64,000 bases of DNA from Sordaria brevicollis (Eukaryota; Ascomycota; Sordariomycetes; Sordariales; Sordariaceae). Every line of letters begins with the position of its first letter. The first letter of the stretch is position 1. The notes under the pieces are model-generated. The model made no database searches. It saw only the letters and a list, made by a program, of their open reading frames with translations, and was not told the DNA's origin. The stretch spans positions 3,596,001 through 3,660,000 of the forward strand of contig JAUTDP010000003.1 in assembly GCA_033439795.1 (NCBI GenBank). Direction: 5' to 3'. Below are positions 13,369-23,795 of the stretch, in pieces. The position numbers were made by a program, and so were the translations under genes.

Positions 13369-14870
13369 TACGAAGCGCGACGTGGCCAAAGAAAACAACT
13401 TACCAAAAAAATAGGAGACAGTAGCTACTCCAATCGGGGTCGAACGCCTTACGTTTCAGATTCACTCGTCAGCTCCAAACGGAGGGCAGTGTTGACGTCC
13501 CGCTGTCCGCGACGACTGCACCATCCAGCCCCCGCCGAGGTCACAGCCTACCTGCCTTGGGAAATGCTGGAGGATGGTGCTGCGGGCCTTGTATATAAGC
13601 CGCCTGTCAAGGAAACCCTTGAACACTCAGTCCATGCTGAACACAGAATTGCAGAGCTCCATGCTTCCATTCTAAACCATTCATATTGTAATGACTGGCG
13701 ACAGAACAGATGCTATCTGGTAGGAATACACAAGTATCGGTATCCCTGGCTGGTAGGTATTTGATGAAAGTGGTAGTGGAAATAGAAAGGAATATTAAAA
13801 AATGTAATTTTTTGCATGTCCCTGTCAGTATTTCCTTGCTTCATGATCTCTTGAGTGTTGGACAGTTCTCGAGTGTCATGCGTCAGTGTTTAAGGGTCGT
13901 TGTAGCTACGTGGTTCTCATCTTTTGCCCGGTCTCTTGTCCCATTTCCATTACTTACCTCTATTCATTTTTTTTCTTCTTCTTGTTATCATTCTTCATCA
14001 CATTTTGAGAAGAACAAACAATCAGTCCTAGGGAAACTGAAAGGTATCTTTGACATCGATAATTTATACTGACCTGAAGCGTCTTTGCTTGGGATGACCG
14101 CTAGAACCTTCCCATTGTCGGTTCACATGTACATGTAAATGCTTTGCTACGGACCAACGCGGTTGATATATATCCCCCGAAGCACAATAGGACGACGAGT
14201 TGTGTTTCATGATATGCTTGCTTAGAGTCCGCATAAGGGTCATGACCATCCATCACCACCAGCGTCAGCTGAAGTGACGAAATTTCTAGAGAAAGGCCGT
14301 CGGTCTGGCTGGCCTTCTTTTCTTCTGTTTATCAATTCCAAGTCAAACCTGGTGGGCTGGTCTGAAAGTAGAAGCAATTGCCTGTATGTCTTCGTGGCTA
14401 CCTCTACTTACAATCGTGAACGTGGGTGGGAGGGCAGGCACGACGGAGCTGTTTGACTCCGTCCTTACTCTTTCTAACTTCCTTTGTCGTCCATCGCGCC
14501 TTCTTGCACATCCAATGACCGTCAGTCTAGGGAAGGAGTGGAGTGACTTCACTCTGGGCAAAAAATGAACTTCTCGCTCCTGCCTTATCAACCTTGACGA
14601 TTACAGCTGGTAATTTCGTGGTGCAGACTTTCTTGCACTTGCCAACCCAGGGCACAGCAATTTTGCTCACTTTTGTGCTATCTCGCCTGTCAAGCCCAAG
14701 ATGCCCGGGACGGTTCTGGGAGGCCGATTTTGGCTCAAACTTACTCGCAGGCTCCGCGAAGAACAGTCTATTTAGTCTATATTTCCCCGTCGTTCGAAGG
14801 CTGTTCTTGCAGATGGGGCCCAGAATTTGGATCCTAGCTGACCTGGGACCTTGGAGTTAGAGGCTTTCGC
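13369..14870. other. Gene-poor spacer
   Basis: Only short overlapping frames. A TATA-like TATATAAG occurs near 13590 but no convincing coding region follows it. I find no RNA gene. Confidence 0.4.
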
Positions 14871-14914
14871 GAGCCGGATAAATCGACTGTGTGCCATGGA
14901 TATCTCGGCGGTGT
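14871..14914 (+). repeat. 44-bp inverted repeat, left arm
   Basis: This arm starts GAGCCGGATAAATCGACTG and ends CGGCGGTGT. Its reverse complement recurs at 15395-15438 with two substitutions. The 480 bp between the arms contain the CT minisatellite. Sequence outside the arms is not matched. It could be the terminal repeat of a small non-autonomous element or a local inverted duplication. Confidence 0.8.
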
Positions 14915-15078
14915 AGGGCCTAAAGATTGACAGCCAAAACCACGAGTTTAGCATCAACTTCGCGCGTCTACAGCCATCACTAAGTAGGAATTACCAATTC
15001 ATTGAAGCCCTTGGGCTGCCGGGCAAAGCTTTTGGACAATGAAGAAAGGAGGAAAAATCCCGGCTCTCCCCTTTCATC

Positions 15079-15217
15079 ACTCCTCTCATCGCTCCTCTCG
15101 TTACTCTTCTCATCTCTCTTCTTATCTCTCTTCTCATCTCTCTTCTCATCTCTCTTCTCATCTCTCTTCTCATCTCTCTTCTCATCGCTCTTCTCATCGC
15201 TCTTCTCATCGCTCTTT
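15079..15217. repeat. 12-bp CT-rich minisatellite
   Basis: About eleven tandem copies of a 12-bp unit of the form CTCTTCTCATCT, with the 3' copies carrying CATCG. Being a multiple of three, the unit leaves several frames open. On the minus strand it reads as repeated (R/S)DEK tetrapeptides, which I take to be a by-product. The strand is fully pyrimidine-biased and may form a triplex-like structure. Confidence 0.9.
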
Positions 15218-15394
15218 TCTCTTTTCTCCATTTCCCTTCAATATCTCTACGGTCATCCATCATCTTTGGGTACACCGCGAAAACAATGAGTGAACGTTAA
15301 TTGAGCCGCTTATTTACCTCTACCTCTAAAATTATTAAATAATATCTCATTGACCACCGGTAAATTTATAAGACTTCATTAGTCGGCTTGCTCC

Positions 15395-15438
15395 ACACCG
15401 CCGAAATATCCATGGCACACAGTCGATTTATCTGGCTC
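15395..15438 (-). repeat. 44-bp inverted repeat, right arm
   Basis: Reverse complement of 14871-14914 with two substitutions. No matching target-site duplication was evident beside the two arms. Confidence 0.8.
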
Positions 15439-17725
15439 GGGCTTTCGTCGTGGTCAATGGTGGAATCAGGGATTTGTCCTTGTCAGGATGTCCCTACTTA
15501 TTTAAGGCTCGTTGATACCCAACCGAGGCACGTCAATATAAGCAATCTGACTTTTACTGTAGTTCTTCCCGCGGGGTCTGGATAGACACTCGCCGTTAAC
15601 TTTCGTAAATGTATGTGCCTCGACAGAACCTCATTCAAGGTGTTGCTCCTCTAAATCTCGCGAGAAACGCCCTTGTACACCTGAGAGCTCTTCGGCTGGC
15701 ACATCACTGATGAAGCTCACAACAAAACACCAACGAAAGCTAAAGCGAAGACTAACACAATCATTAACCATGAAATTACGGACCTTGTAACAAGAAAGAC
15801 CTTAGAAAAAAACTCTTCACCGGAGATCTTCCAGCGGTCCAGCCTGCCACTCGTCGATCTCTCCATCCGTTCCATCCACCAGCTTTTCCATGACTCCATC
15901 CATCGTTCGACTTCGACCACCCATGCCCATTTGCATATTTTCCACGTTCTGATCACAAGCCCATAAGGCCGACGGAGCCCGTCATTAACAAGTAGATTCT
16001 GATGTGAGTGCTGCTCGAGACTAACCGACTGACAAGGAGTATGTATAGAAGGCCAAAAAGAATGACGGTGGAAGTAACGAAGGGGGGGGTTTGTTCAAGC
16101 CCTACAGACGGGGTAAAGGTAACGTGGATCCCCGGTTCCGACCGGGAAATTCCCGAGTGATGACCGGCGGGCCGGGTCAGGGGAAGGAGGAAAAAAGGCG
16201 GAACTCATGTCATGGAGAGGGGTGTAGGGGTGAGGAGCCAGAGGCAAAAGGAGGGGTGAGGGGGTAACTAACGGAGATGACGATGTTTCTTTGAAACGGG
16301 CTTTTTTCTTGCGATGGTACCCATCCCTGGCGTGATAGCTTTCCTTTGGGTTAAAAAGAGCATCATATGTCAACGATGGAAGCTTTCCAGAAATCGAAAG
16401 ATGACGCGGGTGAGGAATGATGGTTGAGGGCAGAGCGAGAGTGGAAAAATAATATCGTACAAAGGGACCCCTGAAGCCAACTTGGTGGGATGGTGGGATG
16501 GTGGGATGAAAAGCATGACATGACATTTGCATGCCGTCGCCCAAGAACTGGAAAGGTAAAATGACGGTGTTAATGCGAGTATGTAAAAAGTTACATGCAC
16601 AGACAATAATAACTATGCAAGTCAAAGGGGTGTTGCTCTCGAGTGTTTGTAGGAGTCTTATTCAGCCAGCAGCATGACAATTGGCGGTGTTCTTCTTGAT
16701 GTCCGTCCTCTGTCCGTTCTGTCCCTTGATAACGGGCATCTGTAGAAAATGACGGTTTTCGCTTTGGAATATTGAAAATAGCGCTCCTCATTCGTAGGAA
16801 CGTATCCCAAAACGTATCCTTCCGTGTTACTGGAATCAAAAGGTCTTCTCTTAAAGAGTTTGAACGTACATAGCATGAACGAACGAACCTGTTCCTAGCG
16901 CCAAGCCCTTCACTTATTCTTCTCCCAGACTCCCGCAAGCACACTTTGTGACAAGCCAATCAACCTCCCGGGGCCCCTTTTTTCAACGTTACCCTAACAA
17001 GCCTAGCTGCGTAGCAAACAGGGATCATCATCTTCTTGTGGACACTGGACTGGACACTGGACAGTGGAAGGGAAAGAGAACAAAATCCTAAACTGTTTCT
17101 TCTTCCGTTCTGTCCTTCTGCCGTTCTGTCGTTCCCGGAACCCATCCGCGCTGTCTCTCTCTCCACATGAAAAGAAACACGAGGATTGGTTCACTTCATT
17201 GTGCCCAGAGGGCTGTCTGACACCGGAACTCGTGCGGGTTGATGGTGGTCGTGGTGGGGCTCTTTTAGTTTGATTTTCGTTCGCGAACGCAACGCAGGAT
17301 GGAAAGAAGCGAGCAGCGAGCGAGTTTCTTCGTGGGCTGGACTGTTTTTGTGCTTGTATGTTTCTCTGTTTTGTTGAAGTCCGAATGAATTTTAGTTGTT
17401 GAAATCCGAAAAATATGGTGTTGTAGAGGATCTGTTAAAAATGATATCTGGCGCATAGTGAAAATGGGCGTTGTTTGTCAAACGAGTTGTCGTCTGAAGG
17501 GTATCGTACGAAAACATGCGGGCGTCTACCGACACTATATTTTGATAAATTAAAACGTTTGTTTCCTTGTTTGTCAGAATTGTGTTTTGGGGTCCGGTTC
17601 GATGTTGTAAGACATCTTGATGGCATGAAGATATTGATAGTTGCTGCTTGTTTGCATAGAGAGCAAGTCTGTAAGTCGGCTCCGATGAGAAGCGCCTAAC
17701 GAAATCCTGAATAGCCGACCGAGCG
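15439..17725. other. Gene-poor spacer
   Basis: No supportable gene. Small local repeats occur, such as three consecutive GGTGGGAT units near 16487-16510 and repeated GGACACTGGACT units near 17039-17065. Frames up to 176 codons on the minus strand lack domains and have a low-complexity, frame-independent composition. Confidence 0.4.
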
Positions 17726-17887
17726 ATGACCGAGGCAAGAACGGCAGATTTGACTTTCAACGAGACGGACGACGTCCGTGACCGAGAACGACATCGCATG
17801 AGACAAGCTTACAGAAAGAGAGAAAAGGACCAAGACACTGCTGCAAATCGCGAATCGCTATCCACCAAACCGTCCACTGTGTGTTGA
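17726..17887 (+). CDS. Possible small ORF, 53 codons, basic/hydrophilic
   Basis: This ATG-to-TGA frame has a hydrophilic, charge-rich composition (RDRERHRMRQAYRKREKD) that looks more protein-like than its surroundings. There is no family match, splice evidence or conserved neighbour. It could be chance, an exon of an unrecognised gene or a short peptide. Confidence 0.15.
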   Translation: MTEARTADLTFNETDDVRDRERHRMRQAYRKREKDQDTAANRESLSTKPSTVC

Positions 17888-20800
17888 TGAGTGGAAGTAC
17901 CACGCAGTTTACATAAACATTGTCCCCCGATTGGCGCGCCGGTCATGGTTGGCCCGTCGACAAGATTGGCACAGCATTCATTCATTCATTTTGCCCACTG
18001 GTACTCCGAAGATGGGCACGACGCGTTTTTCTTTATGCCTGCTGCAGCACACCAGCCTCCCGTCTCCGTCTTTTCGTTCTCGACGGACGGCAGGGACGGG
18101 AATGTTGCGCTTGCGCTTGCGAGGGAGTGGTGGTCTTGTCTTTCGGGGAACCTTATCTGTGGACCTACAGTACCGACCTACCGATGGAATATTCTTCGAA
18201 GAATGCTGATTGCTGGGGGGGTTGCATCCATAGGAACCATGGCGCTCTTTACCCCGTAGTGGCAGGTAGGGTGACCCCTCCTTGAAGTGTTGCGGTTGAT
18301 TGACTGTCGTTGTCGTCTTCGACTGCCCGTCCGTCGTTCGTTGCGGTGCTCCAATGTCAATCTGGAAAGATTGGAGAACGCAGCAAGCAAGCGAACAGCA
18401 GGGACCAGACCAGACACGGACAGTCGGACGCCAGCCAGCGTGTGATTTGCAACCCACACCCACCCAAAGGCAAGACGGCCGGCTAGAAGGCCGGATTTAA
18501 GTGCGTGTTCCACATTGCTGGCGACGGAGCGAAGGATGAGCGATGGAACGAAACCTTTGAAGCGGTAAAATGGAAGGGGGGAAGAGAAAATGCAACGACG
18601 GACGGCGACCCCAAAGCCGATTGCTATTTCGACCTGCAGTAAAGCAGTACCGGAGCTTCGTCAAAGCAGCAGCAGCATATGAAAACAAATATCCCAAAGG
18701 GGAAGTGAGCCCTTCTCAGAGTACGGAGCTGTCGGTTGCAGAAATGCAGAAACGCTTTGGTGCTAATTTCCAACCTGTGGCTCGTTCCGTATGGCCCGTG
18801 TCAAAGACGGTCATAGCGGGATAATTTATAACTCGCGGTGCAGCCATCACCGACTTTCTCATCTCTGCTGGCTGTTGTTGCTGAAGAATGCTTTCGCTTC
18901 GTGATCCATGGGTCTCTTTGATCATGATGGAGAGTTTGACCCCTCTTCTTTTGCCCCTCTTGTTGCCCCTCGTGAGCAAGCCCCTCCTCTCATGAACAAC
19001 CCCTCCGTGATCCAACTTTGTTGGTCTTCTTCACAAGTCGGTCGAAATGGTCAGTTCTGGTGCTGTACAGTGTGGCCGACGAGATTGCGGTGCGACTTGG
19101 AGCGATAACGCGATGTTCCCCGGATTTGCTGGGGGTTTGGTTAGCCAGGCGCGCCAAGACATGCCAAGCTGTTACTTGGTCGGATCTGCCGTCGCTTGGA
19201 AGCTGAGGACGGAGTTGATGAATCCACAAGACGTCGTCGTTATTCGGCTTCCAGTTTCCCACACGCGTTGCTTGCTGTCTGAGTCTCTGTGTTGTTTTGA
19301 TTCTTCGTGGAACCGAACAGCGTGGTAAAAGTGGATCGTCGATGTCCATAAACTTGGGAATATTGTCCCATGGAGTTTGTCGTGCTTTTTGCCACAGAGG
19401 TTTAAAAGTTCCATTGGGATGACCCGTGTAGGGCTTTCGACGAAGAAATCCGTCTCTATTCGCACATCTGTGATTGGCAATGTTTGAGTAATAAGATGAC
19501 TGCTGAGGATGGTCGCCGGAGTGATGGCCATGACCTGAAATTGTCGGCCATCTCTCTTTCGTGTCAGTGGCCGGATATCCAGGAGTGTCCGATTGGCTGG
19601 AAGTTGGGAGATGCGATTGTCCGGAGCGTACAGTGTTGGTGGGGATCTTGTGACACTGTCTTAGTAGAGGGTATCCGCAAATTGGACCATCATCATTGAA
19701 TTAGTCGTTGGTGTTTTCGTACCCCTCGCGCAGTGCAATGCTGTGTTCCAGCCCGTTGCGAGAACAACTTGTGTATGCTTCTGATAAAAACGCGGGGCAG
19801 ACAATGACGGGTACTGCTAGCGGAGCTCTCTTGTTTAACTACCCCTCTTGTTGTTTTGTGTTTCTTTTGCGCAAAGCATGGCCGTTTTCGCCGTTGTCGC
19901 GACACGGGCCGGCCCTCTTGTCAATGATAGTCGCCGCATTCGAGTCAGCCATCGCAGCCTCTGGCAGAAAGTGGTTCCAAGGTTTTAGGTCGGTCATGTG
20001 CCACTCTCAACCACTGCGTTAACCGACAATAATCGCTGCAAATAGCGGGGAATCTGTTCGGTAAACACCGTCCCTCCAAGGTCAACAACAAGCCGGGTGA
20101 ACTGGAAAGAAAGAACATGGCCCCGGCTGCCCTTGTTGTGGACTTGTCAAAACTGACAAGGTCAACGCGAACAAGACACGAGCCGAGGGGCACCGCTGTC
20201 GTCCAGCGGAAAACCTACCCCTCGAACCCCTCAATTTCTTCAACTGACAAACCCACTCGCGACTGGAGTCTTGTCTTTGAGATTGTCGCCCCCGCCATCC
20301 CACCGGCCGTCATGGGTTCACCTTGGTGTGATGCTTTCGACCCCTCCTTGACGGCGGGACAGCTCGAGGTCCAGAAAGTCGAGACTCGAGGGGCACACGA
20401 CAATGAAGTGAGCCGCGACCAAGTCCAGAGGTCGAGAAGGCAATCGATGCGTTGCTCGTGACAAAGCTTTGCCTGCCTGTTGGTATGTCTCTATACCAGA
20501 GGACTACAGGACCCAAAGTAGATTTTACCTCCGAACTCAGGAGCTGTGATCACGAGATATCACCCTGATCGATCGATATCCAGGCTTGCCAGTGGCTGAA
20601 GAGCACGTCGTGGGGTCCGTAGATGTGGCACGGCGATCCAGCCATTGGATGAGAACGCCGGAATTCCTCATTGCTTCTGTCCCAGCCTCACTTTTGGATG
20701 GAATTGCAACTGATAGTGCAACAATGGAACGATGGACATTGCAGCAAAGCACCCGTCATGCAGGTCAACCACTGAACTGAACCAGGGCGCGGAGCCAGGG

Positions 20801-23512
20801 GTTGGTGATCTTGGTTTGCTGACTTTTGGGAAAACGTGTTGCGACCTTGATGAACCTGCGTACGACAGCTCGGCGACTTGCTAGTCGTTCGTTGGGAAGC
20901 TGTCCCATGATGTCTGGTTCCAAGGTCTCGTCCAGTGAGAGGCATCTCCAAGCCGAAGCCCTGAGGTGCCCGGAAAGCGACGTCGGTCGAGACTGGATGC
21001 CCGTCAAGGAGCAGCATGGCATGGATCATTGATGCTTTTCCCGCAGTAGGTACACGCGCCTCCTCTTACACGCCTCGAAGCACGCTTCTCCAACTCTGCA
21101 AAGGGGTGGGTTGCGCAGGAGAGCCCCGCGAATCCAATTGTCAACTGTCGATATCCATGCCCGGCATGGATCCCGTCATTGATGTTCCTCCCATTGTTCA
21201 GAGAAGATCTGTTTGGATGCCAACGCAACCTCGAACTCTGTCCAAGAAGTCCCAACGACAACAACAGGTGCTGGGCTTGATGAGACAATGCATCGATGGA
21301 ACAACAGCCCTGACCCACTGACTTCTAGCGTCTTGAATGGCTTCTGTAACCCAAGACCCCTCCGCCGCTCTACGTACCCTGCTTTGTTACAAAGCGCGGC
21401 AACAACAGAGGCATGGCAGTTGACCATCCTCAAGCTGGCATAATTCACGATATGGCGGTCAGTCGACTGCAGTGCGCCAGACAACTCATCAACCACGAAC
21501 CGGGACAGATAGGATTTGCGGGGCCCAGCTGGCTGCCAGAACCACCCAGGGCCCAAGCTGAGAGAGACTCTCGGGTCGGGCGGGTGTTAGTGGGATGGAG
21601 ACGAGAAGAAGATTTTGATGCGACGGAAGCATTTCGGGGTCCTGGTGGTTGATCTGCTTGAAATAGGTATGTCAAGTTGAAGCCGGTGGTCGAGGTGTCG
21701 CAATCTCCAAGTTTGCGTTCCAACAGTCTTTCCACCGGGCCGGCCATCGCTAACAATCAACTCCATTGCCCGCGTCGGTGTCGCGCGCCCGCAGAACTCC
21801 AATCTGCTAGACTTGCTGTGCCCTGACATTGGATTGGGAAGCGGCATGATTGTACCTGCTTACCAGCACATTGAAAGTACCTCTAGAACTAAAACTGCGA
21901 CAGCTCCAAGTCCACTGCAGTGCCGGTCATCAAACATCAAACTAACGTCCCACCTCCGAGACTACAAGTCCAACATCACGCACCACACCATACCTCTTAA
22001 AAACCATGGCAGAGCATGACTGCTTGGCTTCAAAATAATAACGGACATCTCAGCGGCGGGCGGGATGGTGAGGAACCGTGAGATTGCTCGGGGGAGGGGC
22101 TTGGAAGGGCAGATCTGTATCTGGCCAGCTGGTTTCTGGATGCACTGTGTGGTCAAAGAAATTTGATGACGGGTCTCGCAACACGAAGCAGCAACACGCT
22201 TCCAACACGTTAGTTGGCCAAGTATCTCTAGAGCGGCATAGCATCATGTTTTCAGCCAGTCGGCGAGAGCTGCTACTTTGAAACCTATCAGAGACCTATC
22301 AGATGCCCCTGCCCCGCGCCTTTGCAATCCCGGCCCTCCTTCCCCTTTTCTAGTCGACATGTCAAACCCGCCCCACCTTGGCGAGGTACTCGAGACATAC
22401 AGCTGTCCAGTCACAGCCGGCGCCTTTTTGCTGGGAGCGTGAAAAGACACACAAAAAAGAAAGCGAAAAAGGCCTGCTTTTCTCTCGCTCATCTCAGACT
22501 TGTGACGCACCTCATCAGTTTGCGAGACTCACCGCTCTGGAAGAGAAAAAGGTGGGCAGTGTGAGTGGGCAAAGGTGGGCAGTCCGTCCGTCTGCAAAAA
22601 CAGGTGTCCCAACATTGCTGGCTTTCACCTCGAACTCGAACATCTTTGATACTTAGCATTTCCATTTATGCCTATCAAGACCGGACGGAAGAGTGAAAAT
22701 ATTGTTCTTGTCCCGTCCCAAGTCCCAACCACGAGAATAAAAAACCAAGGAAGGGAATACGGCCCATTTATCTTGTAGCCTGCCCCTCGGGAGGGAGGAA
22801 GGAACGAAGTGGGAGACAGCACCTTCCGTACCCTGTACCTTTCGGTCACCCCTCGATCAGGCGAGCTAGACCGAATCGAGAATCCTGCAAAATTGCGAAT
22901 GTTTGGCACCTGCGGTTTCGTAGCGGGCGTCGGGGGGGTTCTGGCTGCTAAAACGCGGTGACGGGACTGCTCACACTCGTCTGGTACGACGTCCCGTCTG
23001 AGGGAGGAGGCCTGGCGACCTGGATGAATTGCAGGGCAGGTTCGATGGACGAAGAGGACGGAGGGCCACACCCCCCACACAGTTCACGACTCTGGAAGCT
23101 CACACGATGCTGGCACTGGCACACTTTTGGCTGGCACACCTCCGTCCACCTCACTGGCACTTCGCGCGCTGCAGCAGTGCAGCCGGAGTGCAGGCTGTGG
23201 GAACGGGCGTGGGCGTGGGAACTGCACCTGGTGCGCGTGGAACTGCCCCCCTCTCTTTGCGCAAACCATCTTTTCTACCCCGTTTCCCCCTCTTCTCGTT
23301 TTCCAAAACCCCTCCAGCTTTCCCTCCCACCATTCCATCCCCCATCATCATCATCACCACCCTCGACAGGCCACCACAACACAAGGTCGGCATTCCACCA
23401 CCACAGCCGTCGAACAAGTCTTTGCTTCCCACAAGCAAGACGACCCCTCTGCAATTCAATTGGCAGGGGCTTTCCCTCACCATCCCGTCTTCCGCCGCCG
23501 GTCCCTTCTTCC
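17888..23512. other. Gene-poor spacer and probable promoter/leader of the C2H2 regulator
   Basis: This 5.6-kb region of normal GC content has no convincing coding exon. The last kilobase (about 22.9-23.5 kb) becomes C/T- and CCA-rich, as fungal 5' leaders often are. Together with 9.2-17.7 kb it makes one of the longest gene-poor euchromatic stretches in the window, in front of a transcription-factor gene. Confidence 0.4.
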
Positions 23513-23569
23513 ATGATCATATCACCAATGAGCAGCTTTACGACACAGAGTCACGTCGACACACTTTAA
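23513..23569 (+). promoter_or_regulatory. Upstream ORF (18 codons) in the leader of the C2H2 regulator
   Basis: An ATG-to-TAA frame of 18 residues begins CATGATC and ends 226 bp before the main ATG, with a second in-frame ATG inside. If it lies in the mature leader it would be expected to reduce or tune translation of the downstream protein. That it is transcribed is inferred from position. Confidence 0.35.
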
Positions 23570-23795
23570 GTCCTACGGGAGCGCCCGCGAGAGCGAAGGA
23601 GAGTCAGGCGATCTCAACTATCGTTCTGTGAGGATCAACTGGACACCAGTTTCGACTACCACACCTAATTGTCGTCGCCCTTGTCCACGTCCCGATCCTG
23701 TTGCAGCAGTCCGAGCCATCCGCGAAAAGTCGAGGTAGCAAAGGCAGCTTCATCATCACGAGAACCGACACCGGCAACCATTACCCACATCCAAA

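Noticed and set aside
13420..13480. tRNA-like B-box (reverse strand GTTCGACCC near 13440)
   Set aside because: No acceptor stem, A-box or anticodon arm could be folded around it.
14980..15275. Two overlapping minus-strand frames of (R/S)DEK or MRRE repeats
   Set aside because: Both are produced by the 12-bp minisatellite, which keeps several frames open at once; no promoter, domain or intron supports a protein.
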